23,245 nt of DNA, taken from positions 1 through 23,245 of the forward strand of contig JBMFIR010000024.1 of the NCBI GenBank assembly GCA_049976205.1, in the 5' to 3' direction. Position numbers and translations under genes: made by a program. The notes under the pieces are model-generated. The model was not told the origin of the DNA. It saw only the letters and a program-made list of their open reading frames with translations, and made no database searches. Below, piece by piece: positions 15,517 to 23,245 of the stretch (position 1 is the stretch's first letter; each line of letters starts with the position of its first letter). The stretch is from WYEN01 sp049976205 (lineage in GTDB: Archaea; Thermoproteota; Thermoprotei_A; Sulfolobales; AG1).

Positions 15517-16506
15517 TCATTTCCTCGCATATAGCCAACATTTTACGTAATGCCCTTTCTCCACCTCGATCATAGGAGGATCCTCTCTTACGCATATTTC
15601 ACGTGTGAATGGGCATCGAGGATTAAATCTACATCCAGGAGGTGGATTAAGCAGGCTCGGAGGCTCTCCCGGTATAGGTTTTGGAATTGATTTAGTATAG
15701 AAGTTTGTTATTGATGGTATAGATCTTATGAGCATTTGAGTATATGGATGAAGAGGTTTTTCAAAAATATCTCTGAATGAACCATACTCCACAATTTTTC
15801 CAGCATATAAAACAGCTACTCGATCTGCTAGTTCAGCTACTACCGGTAGGTCATGTGTGATCAGGATCATGGTAGTTCTAAATTTCTCTCTTATATTATC
15901 TAGTATATTTAGTAGTATCCTCTGAGAGAATATATCTAAGGCTGAAGTAGGCTCATCCAATACTATGATCTCAGGATTCAGAGCCATAGTTAATGATATC
16001 ACTACTCTCTGTTTCATTCCACCACTCAATTCATGAGGAAATTTGCTGAGGACGCTACTAGGCTCTAAACCAACGATTTTTAATTTTTCGTAGGATTCTT
16101 CAATAGTTTTTTCGTCGTGTATACCATGGTCTTTTAAAGTTTCAATGAAATGTTGCCTAATATTCTGTACTGGATTAAGTGATGTTTGAGATCCTTGTGG
16201 CACATATCCTATTACTCTTCCTCTTATTCTTCTCATAGTCTCCTCGCTTAGGCTCATGAGATCTATCTCATCGCCTCTATTAGTTCTTAGAATAACTTTC
16301 CCACTTCTTATTCTAGCATTTCTCGGAAGAATCCTTAGTATAGTCTCAATTAATGATGTTTTTCCTGAACCACTCTCACCGACTATACCTGTTATCTCAT
16401 GTCTATATATGTCTAGATCTATGTTATCAACAGCTTTTATAGTTCCTTCTCTAACTAAATACTCCATTTTTAGGTTTCTTATAGAGATCATGACATCACT
16501 ACTCAT
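15517..16506 (-). CDS. Opp/Dpp-type ABC importer ATPase (OppD/DppD-like)
   Basis: The 329 residues show Walker A 'GESGSGKTS' (43-51), the Q-loop 'YVPQGSQTSLNPVQNI', the signature 'LSGGMKQR' (160-167), Walker B 'IIVLDEPTSALD' and 'ILITHDL'. The C-terminal oligopeptide domain has 'HPYTQMLIRSIP', 'PGEPPSLLNPPPGC' and four cysteines (residues 292, 298, 305 and 323) in the pattern that binds an Fe-S cluster in DppD relatives. The start ATG 16506 overlaps the end of the upstream permease by 8 bases, which indicates translational coupling. It is one half of the ATPase pair that drives the importer. Confidence 0.9.
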   Translation of the reverse strand: MSSDVMISIRNLKMEYLVREGTIKAVDNIDLDIYRHEITGIVGESGSGKTSLIETILRILPRNARIRSGKVILRTNRGDEIDLMSLSEETMRRIRGRVIGYVPQGSQTSLNPVQNIRQHFIETLKDHGIHDEKTIEESYEKLKIVGLEPSSVLSKFPHELSGGMKQRVVISLTMALNPEIIVLDEPTSALDIFSQRILLNILDNIREKFRTTMILITHDLPVVAELADRVAVLYAGKIVEYGSFRDIFEKPLHPYTQMLIRSIPSITNFYTKSIPKPIPGEPPSLLNPPPGCRFNPRCPFTREICVREDPPMIEVEKGHYVKCWLYARK

Positions 16507-17386
16507 AGACTCTCAGCCTCGGATTAAAAACTTCTTCTAGTGATTGAGCAAAGTATACTACTCCTAGCTTCACGTATATGAGAAGTATTAATATTATTAG
16601 TATAGCTGGTGTTGCTTGAGGTATTAATAAGGCTCTGTATGTATATATCATTGTATTCAATATATAGCCCCAGTTAGTTACATTAAGTGGTGCAACACCT
16701 AGGAAGATTATGCCTATTAGAGAAGTCATGTTTCCAACGTATAGTGCTCCTAAGTTATAGGCTATGTAAGGCATTAAATGTGGCAAGATTTCTCTGAATA
16801 ATATATGGCTCCTACCAAGACTTAGATTCACGGCCGCCTCCACATAGTCTCTTGTTTTTAGAGATGATACTTCTGATATAATAGATCTTGTTAACCCAGG
16901 CCATGAGAATACTGCTAATATCATCACCATCGTTAAATAGCTTTTAGGAAAAGCATATGCCATAATAAAAATCGCTGGGAAAGAGGGTATGGTTAGCCAA
17001 ATATCTGTTAAGGCTGTAATGATTCTTCTAGATAATCCACCGATAAATCCTCCTAATAATCCTAGAACCACCCCTATTAATACTCCTATTAACGATGCGA
17101 GAAATGGTATTAGAAAAACCTCCCTTGATCCATGGATAATCATTGCGAATAAATCTCTTCCTAGATAGTCGCATCCGAATAAATGCTGGAGAGAGGGGAT
17201 GCACCACATATTCTCGGGGTGAGGCTCAAGATCTAGAGGGACTACCTCGGGACCAACTGTTGCCATCAGGATCATTACCACTATAGTTATTGTCCCAAAG
17301 AGTCCTCTAGAGCTCTTAATAATAGGTTTCACATAATCAGCATATATATTCCGTATGCTTTCTTGGTAACGTAGTTCACTCCTCAT
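16499..17386 (-). CDS. Opp/Dpp-type ABC importer permease (DppC-like)
   Basis: This 295-residue permease has about six membrane helices and the family's N-terminal periplasmic-facing pattern 'HLFGCDYLGRDLFAMIIHGSR' (the H-x-LGTD--GRD motif of DppC/OppC). The EAA loop that contacts the ATPases is 'RDYVEAAVNLSLGRSHILFREILPHL' in its expected place, about residues 180-205. The N-terminal cytoplasmic lead is about 30 residues. ATG 17386 shares its A with the TAA of the upstream permease gene (TAATG), so the two are translationally coupled. It forms the membrane channel together with the DppB-like partner. Confidence 0.9.
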   Translation of the reverse strand: MRSELRYQESIRNIYADYVKPIIKSSRGLFGTITIVVMILMATVGPEVVPLDLEPHPENMWCIPSLQHLFGCDYLGRDLFAMIIHGSREVFLIPFLASLIGVLIGVVLGLLGGFIGGLSRRIITALTDIWLTIPSFPAIFIMAYAFPKSYLTMVMILAVFSWPGLTRSIISEVSSLKTRDYVEAAVNLSLGRSHILFREILPHLMPYIAYNLGALYVGNMTSLIGIIFLGVAPLNVTNWGYILNTMIYTYRALLIPQATPAILIILILLIYVKLGVVYFAQSLEEVFNPRLRVYE

Positions 17387-18411
17387 TATCCACGCACCTC
17401 TTTTCTTATCCTCGGATCAAGTAATGGAGTTATTATCTCAACTATTAGGACTCCCGCTATAGTTAGTAGTGTCATTATGAAGAATATGCTTTGCAATAAT
17501 CCATAGTCTCTTATACTTAGCGCTAGTGATAAATAGTATCCCATACCTGGATAAGCAAATATGCTTTCGATAAGTGCTGAGCCACCCACCATACCCCCGA
17601 TCCTTATTGCGAGAAGTGGGACTAGTGGTAGAATAGAGTTCTTTCCAATATACGAGGTTGTTATTCTCATCTTGGTTAAACCCCTGGCTTCAGCATACTT
17701 TAGAAAATCTTCTTCAAGGATCTTTGCAACATTAGATCTTATAAGTAGAGCCCATCCAGAAAATGTCATTAATACATACGTTATTATTGGTAATGCAGCA
17801 TGGTAAAATACATCTGCTATAAAAGGTAGGTTGAAACCTGGCTCAACATTAGGTGAAAAAGCTCCTTGTGCCGGAAATAATCCTAGGCGCGCTGAGAGAA
17901 AGAGATATAGTAGTAAAGCTATTATATAGCCAGGTATCGAGGTTAAAATAGATGAGGTAGCTGTTATTAAACTATCTAATTTTGTTCCTCTTCTGAAGCC
18001 TGCTACCATACCTATTAATATTCCAATTGCGAATGCGAGTGAGATCCCTATTGATAATGTAAACACTGTCCAACCCAAGAATCTACCGATAACTTGAGTA
18101 ACAGGTCTCTTGAAATATGTTGAGTATCCTAGGTTGCCTCGAAAGAGATTTTCTATGTACTCGAGATATTGGAGCCATTGAGGCTTGTTAATATCTATTC
18201 CATAGTATAGTTGCATAACTATTTTTCTAGCCTCATCTAAAGGTATTCTCAGTTCCTCGGCTAGTTGAGAGGCTAAAGCATAGATTATGTCCCCAGGCAT
18301 ATTCCTTATTAGGAAGAATGTTATTGTTGCTGATATCATTATAGTTATTAAGGCATATAAGATCCTTATAATCACGGTTCTTAAAAAAATATTTTTTATT
18401 AAAAAAGACAT
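17386..18411 (-). CDS. Opp/Dpp-type ABC importer permease (DppB-like)
   Basis: The 341-residue protein begins with the DppB-type signal-anchor helix (RILYALITIMISATITFFLI) and 'RNMPGD', followed by the extracytoplasmic loop 'QYLEYIENLFRGNLGYST' with the G-(D/N)-x-G pattern of the family. The EAA loop is 'EDFLKYAEARGLTKMRITTSYI'. The last conserved block is 'GSALIESIFAYPGMGYYLSLA'. It lies 24 bases after the solute-binding-protein gene and overlaps the next permease by one base. It forms half of the transmembrane channel. Confidence 0.9.
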   Translation of the reverse strand: MSFLIKNIFLRTVIIRILYALITIMISATITFFLIRNMPGDIIYALASQLAEELRIPLDEARKIVMQLYYGIDINKPQWLQYLEYIENLFRGNLGYSTYFKRPVTQVIGRFLGWTVFTLSIGISLAFAIGILIGMVAGFRRGTKLDSLITATSSILTSIPGYIIALLLYLFLSARLGLFPAQGAFSPNVEPGFNLPFIADVFYHAALPIITYVLMTFSGWALLIRSNVAKILEEDFLKYAEARGLTKMRITTSYIGKNSILPLVPLLAIRIGGMVGGSALIESIFAYPGMGYYLSLALSIRDYGLLQSIFFIMTLLTIAGVLIVEIITPLLDPRIRKEVRG

Positions 18412-18435
18412 TTACGTATACCCTGATCCTTGTTT

Positions 18436-20436
18436 CTAATGGAGGTTGTAGTAGATTAAGAAAAGTAATAGAGCTCTGTAATAGCCTGCGTCCATTAATC
18501 TAACACTCCACACAGGGTCATCAGCGCTTGGCCATCCCTGTAACTGGTTAGTATTCATAACAACCCATACACCGTATTCATATATGTGGTACACAGGAAC
18601 ATACTCATTAACAATCCACGCAAAAGCTTTCACAGCACATTTCTCAATACCCGTACCAGGATTGTTGTATAGTATTGAGAAGAGATCTGATATATTAGCG
18701 TCATTAGTGCATGTCTTCCATGGATGACTTATATCTAGCCAGTTCGGGAATGCTATTGCTCCTCCTGCTCCCCAGCCGAGGGCTAGTATATGGCTCCACG
18801 TCCAGTATGGGCTTCCTGTAGCATACATTAGGCTGGATATCCATATCGTTAGATCATAGTCTCTAGTATCATTATAACTAGTGGAGTATGTTCTCACAAG
18901 AGTTGTCCATACTGCTGCGGGCTGTATATTTATTTGAGTAGATATTCCGAAGGAGTTTAGTGATGCGGCAATGATTTCAGCGGGTACGGTATACATAGTG
19001 TCTGGTTGTACTAGTATTGTTATTGAGATAGGTGTTCCGTTTGGATAGACCCATTTTTTAGTCTTAGGATCTTTCATGAAACCGCATGATGTTAGTTCTT
19101 GCTCTGCCTTCTTTGGATCATAGGTGTAGTTAGTGAATAGTTTTAAGTCATCAGTTGTAAGCCATTGATATAAGAATTGATCTGGTAGACCTATATTGAG
19201 TGTTGGTTTCTTGGCGTACATTGGTAGTGATGCAATGATCTTGTCTCTATCTATGAGATACGCTATTGCTCTTCTGAAACAAGTCATATTCATCGGGTAT
19301 CTCTGTTCATTGAATAATATGCCCACCATTCTATAATTGGGCATTGAGTATACGAGGAGACCAGGTGTTTTGTTAAGGAATCTTATTAAATCAGTGGATA
19401 CGCTAGCGAATGTTGTCCACGTTATTTTTCCAGCGGCTACCTGCTCTAATGCCACAGCTGTTTCTGGAGAAGGATACATAATCCATCTAGCTACCTTGAT
19501 CTGATCGCTGGCCCAGAAGTATGGATTCTTCTCCCATATTATGTAGGACTCTGTTATTTTAGATGGGTAGAATGGGCCATTTGCTATATAAGAAGGTTCT
19601 TTCTTAGCTATTTCTGTGAAATTACCTCTGAACTGACTCTGTAGATCTGCTATAGTTTTTGTAAGATCACTTGGTACAGTTCCTCCACTCTGAGTTATTT
19701 CGTATCTCTGTTTTAATAAGTCATAGAGTTTTGTGCATATACTATAGAGAGGTTCTTTAGTATAGTAATTTTCTGAAGCCCATACACCATCCCAACTCCA
19801 CATCCATGATGTTAAAGTCTCGAATCTGATATTGGTTCCGTTAAAGTATCTTCTTATCGTGGTATCATTAACAACTTCATAGTATCCCATGAAAGAAGCA
19901 TAGTAGCAACCATACATTATTTTACTTAAATAAACATCTTTAGCAGTAACAGGTTTCCCATCACTCCAACCAGTCTTTTTCAGAGTGACTTCCACTATAG
20001 TGACATTCCGGTTTTTATCAACAATAACTCTCCAATTATCCGCTAAAAACGGTAGCATCTTTGGGTAAGAACCCTCTAAGCCAGGTACTGAGGCTTGCTC
20101 CGCGGGGATCAGAAATACAAGAGGTGCGTGTATATAGTAGTGAAGCATTCCAACAGTCCCAACAAGAGGATTAGGGAAGAAATTCTCTGGCGCAGGCCAT
20201 GTGGGCCCATACAAATATAGTTCTTTTTGTGCAGAAGGAGTAGTGGTTGGTGACGTAGGTGATGTAGGAGATGGGGATATTGTAGGAGAAGGCGACGATG
20301 TCATAGATACAGGTGATGTAGGTGATGTTGTAGTTGGTGAAGGAGGGGCCTTGGTGGTAAGCAGGTATAAGGCGATCCCTGCAACAACGACTATGATAAG
20401 AAGAATTACAGAGATTAAAACAGTTCTTTTATTCAA
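18436..20436 (-). CDS. ABC importer extracellular solute-binding protein, family 5 (DppA/OppA-like), N-terminally anchored
   Basis: The 666 residues begin with a single hydrophobic segment (about 7-27) and a Ser/Thr/Pro-rich linker (about 29-70, with repeated SPTSP/SPSP units), a common way for archaea to hold a binding protein off the membrane. The rest is a family-5 binding domain: 'FLADNWRV', 'VTLKKTGWSDGKPVTAKDVYLS', 'NPYFWASDQIKVARWIMY', 'FRRAIAYLIDRDKI', 'YDPKKAEQELTSCGF' and 'ITILVQPDTMY'. Length is at the upper end for the family. The start is TTG at 20434-20436, chosen because GGTGAT lies six bases upstream. It is the first gene of the importer operon, divergent from the GH42 gene. 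That neighbour suggests an oligosaccharide ligand, but peptides cannot be ruled out. Confidence 0.88.
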   Translation of the reverse strand: MNKRTVLISVILLIIVVVAGIALYLLTTKAPPSPTTTSPTSPVSMTSSPSPTISPSPTSPTSPTTTPSAQKELYLYGPTWPAPENFFPNPLVGTVGMLHYYIHAPLVFLIPAEQASVPGLEGSYPKMLPFLADNWRVIVDKNRNVTIVEVTLKKTGWSDGKPVTAKDVYLSKIMYGCYYASFMGYYEVVNDTTIRRYFNGTNIRFETLTSWMWSWDGVWASENYYTKEPLYSICTKLYDLLKQRYEITQSGGTVPSDLTKTIADLQSQFRGNFTEIAKKEPSYIANGPFYPSKITESYIIWEKNPYFWASDQIKVARWIMYPSPETAVALEQVAAGKITWTTFASVSTDLIRFLNKTPGLLVYSMPNYRMVGILFNEQRYPMNMTCFRRAIAYLIDRDKIIASLPMYAKKPTLNIGLPDQFLYQWLTTDDLKLFTNYTYDPKKAEQELTSCGFMKDPKTKKWVYPNGTPISITILVQPDTMYTVPAEIIAASLNSFGISTQINIQPAAVWTTLVRTYSTSYNDTRDYDLTIWISSLMYATGSPYWTWSHILALGWGAGGAIAFPNWLDISHPWKTCTNDANISDLFSILYNNPGTGIEKCAVKAFAWIVNEYVPVYHIYEYGVWVVMNTNQLQGWPSADDPVWSVRLMDAGYYRALLLFLIYYNLH

Positions 20437-20442
20437 TATAAT

Positions 20443-20483
20443 ATCACCGTTAAAGATTTGTGACTAAGAAACCTAATATTTAT
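20443..20483 (-). promoter_or_regulatory. Promoter and ribosome binding site of the importer operon
   Basis: On the minus strand ATAAATATTA (20474-20483) is the best TATA box. A start about 25 bases on (near 20454) leaves a leader of about 18 bases that contains GGTGAT (20443-20448), six bases before the TTG start at 20436. Strong Shine-Dalgarno pairing explains use of the weak start codon. Confidence 0.55.
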
Positions 20484-20587
20484 TATGTAATGTTGCGCAG
20501 TATGAACTTAACTTTATTAGAAATATTATGAAAAACCCGATCTCTCTAAATAATAGAAAATAATTTAACAACTCCTAATTAAAAATA

Positions 20588-20604
20588 TTGTTTTATTTAA
20601 ACAA
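20588..20604 (+). promoter_or_regulatory. TATA region of the GH42 gene embedded in a dyad (possible operator)
   Basis: TTGTTT (20588-20593) and AAACAA (20599-20604) are exact inverted arms around TATTT. Together they overlap the best TATA box (TTTTATTTAAA) for the plus-strand glycosidase gene. A transcript start near 20621 fits a translation start at 20637 or 20646. A repressor bound here would block the gene, but the A/T content makes a chance dyad possible. Confidence 0.4.
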
Positions 20605-20645
20605 AGATTATTATTTTGCTGAAAAAGATAATCCTGATGATTTAT

Positions 20646-22781
20646 ATGAGTAAGATGATCTTTGCCTTATGGTATGGTTTAGGTAATGTAACCCCAGAAT
20701 TTAGCTCAGACTTAGTTGAGAAAGATTTTAGATTGTTTAGGGATCTAGGGTTTAAATATGTGAGAATATGGGTTAATTGGAGAGATTTCGAGCCCAGGCC
20801 CGGAGAATTTGATACTGATAAAATTCGCGTCCTCATGGAATCAGCCGAGAGATATGGTCTCGGAGTAATTGCGCAGGTGTACTTAGAGTATGCTCCTGAT
20901 TGGCTGCCTCGTTTATATCCTGACTCATTGTATACTGATGAGACTGGTTCTAGACTATATCCTCAGGGGAGCCCTGGTGTCTGTCTCGATCATCCTCAAG
21001 CGAGGAAAAAAGCTGAGGATTTCCTAATTAGATTAGCTAGAGAGTTAGTTAAGTATAGTAATTTCTATGCTTGGGATGTGTGGAGTGAGCCTCAGATTAT
21101 TCAGTGGGTATTTAGATTAGGTAGACCTAGGCCTATGTATTGTTATTGTCCATATACGATTAAGAGATTTAGAGAGTGGCTTAGAAATAAGTATGGAGAT
21201 ATTGAAAAATTGAATAAGAGTTGGCACAGAGACTATGGATCTTTTGACGAAGTCGAGCCTCCACGATTCGTTGTGTTACATTTCGGTAGAGAAAATATTG
21301 ACTGGATCGAGTTCTTAATTAATAAACTTAAAGAGGATTTGAGATGGAGAGTTGAAATAATTAAGAGTATTGATAAAAATCATCCTGTCACAAGTCATGC
21401 TGCAACGACGTCTATATTTCTTAATCCACTATATGGTAATCCAGATGATTGGGAAATGGCTGAGGCTGTGGATATATGGGGCACCTCATTATATCCGAAA
21501 CATGCCCACAGATCTATTGATAATGTAATTGATGCATTTATTTTAGATGCTATTAGATCATCTTCTTACTCAGCTGGAAAAGATTATTGGGTAGGTGAGC
21601 TTCAAGGCGGTCATGGAATAGGTGGATTAAAAATAAACGAGCCTGTGGAACCAGAGGATATAAGGATCTGGATATGGCAGAGTATTGCACACGGTGCCAA
21701 GGGAATAAATATCTATCATAGCTACCCTATGATGTGGGGTTACGAGACCTCGGGATACGGATTATTTGAGCCTAGTGGCTCACCGACTCCCAGAGCCTTA
21801 GTTGCAGCGGAGCAGGCTAAGATTATTAGTGAATACGAAGATTTATTGACTATATTAAAACCTCTGAAAGCTGAAGTTGCTTTACTGTATAATATATATG
21901 TTTATAGGTTACTATGGGTTCTCCAGGAGACGTCCGCGGATAAGGTATTTAAATCTTTATTAGGTCTATACCGAATTCTTTATAAATATAATGTTTCCGC
22001 AGATTTTATTCATGTGAAACAAGTAGAGAGAGGAGATTTAGATAAATATAAGATATTACTAGCACCATTTTCTATCTCGATATCCAGGGCAATGGCCGAT
22101 AGATTAAGAGATTTTGTATCGAGAGGAGGAGTATTATTAGTTGATGCAAGATTCGGGTGGTTTAGAGAGGATGGTTGGTTAGACAAGGAGATACCTGCAT
22201 ATGGTATGAGCGAGATTGTGGGAGCCAGCGAGGAGTCGTGTAGAAGTATTGATAAAATAATTTTCCGTGTATCCGAGAATTTCCTAGGGGTTCGCAAAGG
22301 TATCACAGTAAGTGGTGCATTATATGAAGAGATTTTAAGACCTCGTGGAAACGCTAGTGTAATAGGCGTCTCAAGTAATGAGAAACCAATTGCTGTTTTC
22401 AGTAAATATGGGAGAGGCTCGGTACTCTTCATAGGCACAAGTATTGGTCTAGCGTATGAGGAATTTAGAGATGACTCTATAGAGAAATTAGTTATGGGGT
22501 TAGTGAATTACGCAGATGTATCAAGACCCTTGGTCGCGGCTCCGGCGACTTCAAATGTGGAGATCCGAGTACTTGCTTCAGAGGGTTCAAGTAAGGAGAT
22601 GCTGGTCATAGTATTGAATCACGATAGAGTTGCTAGAAACATTGAATTAATTTTCGATCAGAGATTCTCGGTGTCAAGAATAAGAGATCTGATGACAAAT
22701 AAGACGTATGAGGTTAAGGAAGGGAGGTTAAGATTGGATCTTTCGCCTAAAGCGGTTATTGTAGGATATGTGGAGAGGTAA
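20646..22781 (+). CDS. GH42-type beta-galactosidase (intracellular glycosidase)
   Basis: From ATG 20646 the protein has 711 residues (a TTG at 20616 would add 10, but it lies before the predicted transcript start). The N-terminal barrel begins 'ALWYGLGNV' and contains 'GFKYVRIWVNWRDFEP', typical of GH42. The probable acid/base is Glu148 in 'DVWSEPQ' and the nucleophile Glu318 in 'WVGELQGG'. The family block 'CYCPYTIKRFREWLRNKYGDI' is present. Cys113, Cys166 and Cys168 match zinc ligands of GH42, while the fourth is Thr171. A flavodoxin-like trimerisation domain follows (about 400-610, e.g. 'YKILLAPFSIS', 'FVSRGGVLLVDARFG'), then a C-terminal beta domain ending 'DLSPKAVIVGYVE'. There is no signal peptide, so it should act on imported galactosides. 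It is five bases ahead of the SIS-domain gene and divergent from the importer operon. Confidence 0.85.
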   Translation: MSKMIFALWYGLGNVTPEFSSDLVEKDFRLFRDLGFKYVRIWVNWRDFEPRPGEFDTDKIRVLMESAERYGLGVIAQVYLEYAPDWLPRLYPDSLYTDETGSRLYPQGSPGVCLDHPQARKKAEDFLIRLARELVKYSNFYAWDVWSEPQIIQWVFRLGRPRPMYCYCPYTIKRFREWLRNKYGDIEKLNKSWHRDYGSFDEVEPPRFVVLHFGRENIDWIEFLINKLKEDLRWRVEIIKSIDKNHPVTSHAATTSIFLNPLYGNPDDWEMAEAVDIWGTSLYPKHAHRSIDNVIDAFILDAIRSSSYSAGKDYWVGELQGGHGIGGLKINEPVEPEDIRIWIWQSIAHGAKGINIYHSYPMMWGYETSGYGLFEPSGSPTPRALVAAEQAKIISEYEDLLTILKPLKAEVALLYNIYVYRLLWVLQETSADKVFKSLLGLYRILYKYNVSADFIHVKQVERGDLDKYKILLAPFSISISRAMADRLRDFVSRGGVLLVDARFGWFREDGWLDKEIPAYGMSEIVGASEESCRSIDKIIFRVSENFLGVRKGITVSGALYEEILRPRGNASVIGVSSNEKPIAVFSKYGRGSVLFIGTSIGLAYEEFRDDSIEKLVMGLVNYADVSRPLVAAPATSNVEIRVLASEGSSKEMLVIVLNHDRVARNIELIFDQRFSVSRIRDLMTNKTYEVKEGRLRLDLSPKAVIVGYVER

Positions 22782-22786
22782 GTAGT

Positions 22787-23245
22787 ATGGAGGATCTGAA
22801 TTTCGCTGAGAAATGGCTTGAGAACGCGTATGGTATAATGAAATATATTGAAGAAACACAGATCGAGTCTATTAACAAAGCCGCTGAGATAATCGCTAAT
22901 TCTATAGCTTCTGGACATGTCTGCTTCTTATTTGGTTCAGGACACGCGGCTATACCTGTTATGGAGATTTTCCCTAGATATGGTACTGTACTAGGCTTTA
23001 TGCCAATTGTTGATCTACCTCTAGTCGCTTTTCTAAGAATAGTTGGTGATATGGGATATCCACAATTTGATTTCATAGAGAACTCGCCGGAGTACGGTAG
23101 AAGAATCTTGGAAAATTACGAGATCCATAAAGAAGATTGTGCTTTACTCTTCTCACACTCAGGTACGACACCAATAACAATTGAGGTAGCGAGAGTAATC
23201 AAAGATTATGGAGCAAAAATAATTGTTGCTACTTCTCTTAAGCAT
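22787..23245 (+). CDS. SIS-domain sugar-phosphate protein (UPF0309-like), 3' truncated by the window
   Basis: ATG 22787 lies five bases after the GH42 stop, with GAGAGG just upstream, so the two genes are probably cotranscribed. 153 residues are visible. A helical N-terminus ('IEETQIESINKAAEIIANSI') is followed by the SIS fold: 'HVCFLFGSGHAAIPVMEIFPR' (phosphosugar-binding G-S-G-H loop), 'CALLFSHSGTTPITIEVAR' (the second S-x-S-G-x-T binding loop) and 'GAKIIVATS'. Such domains bind phosphosugars as isomerases, deaminases or regulators. The glycosidase neighbour suggests a role in amino-sugar or hexose-phosphate metabolism. Whole proteins of this type are about 240-250 residues, so around 90 residues are missing at the window edge. 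Confidence 0.8.
   Translation, partial: MEDLNFAEKWLENAYGIMKYIEETQIESINKAAEIIANSIASGHVCFLFGSGHAAIPVMEIFPRYGTVLGFMPIVDLPLVAFLRIVGDMGYPQFDFIENSPEYGRRILENYEIHKEDCALLFSHSGTTPITIEVARVIKDYGAKIIVATSLKH

Noticed and set aside
18436..20436. Reading the importer as a dedicated peptide transporter
   Set aside because: The family name alone suggests peptides, but the divergent GH42 and SIS genes make a sugar ligand at least as likely, so no specific gene symbol or substrate is given.
1..23245. tRNA, rRNA, CRISPR arrays and intact transposase genes
   Set aside because: Looked for on both strands by eye; no cloverleaf with a T-loop GGTTCRA motif, no regularly spaced direct repeats and no transposase motifs were found. 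A covariance-model scan could still reveal an intron-containing tRNA or small RNA.

Overview
The window looks like a piece of an AT-rich hyperthermophilic crenarchaeal chromosome (Thermoproteota, Desulfurococcales-like). The inference rests on AGA/AGG/ATA-dominated codon use, frequent TTG and GTG starts, Shine-Dalgarno cores of the GGTGA/GAGGTGA type, TATA boxes about 25 bases ahead of predicted transcript starts, and crenarchaeal-style transporters with a Ser/Thr/Pro linker. I cannot name a species. I see no rRNA, tRNA, CRISPR array or intact insertion sequence.

Layout. Bases 1-258 are the tail of a DUF3782-like protein. Bases 410-816 are a decayed small gene with one nonsense codon and several frameshifts. 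Bases 976-3972 (minus) carry two neighbouring ion-transporter-superfamily carriers, one ArsB/NhaD-like and one DASS/SLC13-like, each with its own promoter. Bases 4293-5607 (minus) are a broken acetamidase/formamidase gene with two in-frame stops and one frameshift. Bases 5660-6973 (minus) are a MATE exporter. Bases 7149-8147 hold a frameshifted membrane-protein gene followed by a more decayed relative of it.

Bases 8228-14218 are the most unusual part. A two-gene ABC-2 exporter (minus; the permease seems to start at ATA behind a strong Shine-Dalgarno site) diverges from a 465-residue winged-helix protein with a C-terminal beta-repeat domain. The intergenic promoter region is a large mirror image (42-base arms, 34 matching) that gives each gene the same TATA and flanking bases. 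Next comes an 891-residue membrane-anchored protein joining a GH18-like barrel, a zinc amidase_2 (peptidoglycan amidase) domain and a GHL10-like glycosidase barrel. Crenarchaea have no murein, so the likely target is the wall of other (bacterial) cells.

Bases 14245-23245 look like a sugar-uptake and breakdown locus. A complete Opp/Dpp-type ABC importer (solute-binding protein, two permeases, two ATPases, then a small two-helix membrane protein) is read on minus. A GH42-type beta-galactosidase and a SIS-domain (UPF0309-like) sugar-phosphate protein are read divergently on plus. The neighbouring glycosidase suggests that the importer carries oligosaccharides rather than peptides.

Four broken genes lie within the first 8.2 kb, so that part looks like a decaying accessory region. 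At least one nonsense codon in each of two of them argues against simple indel sequencing error.
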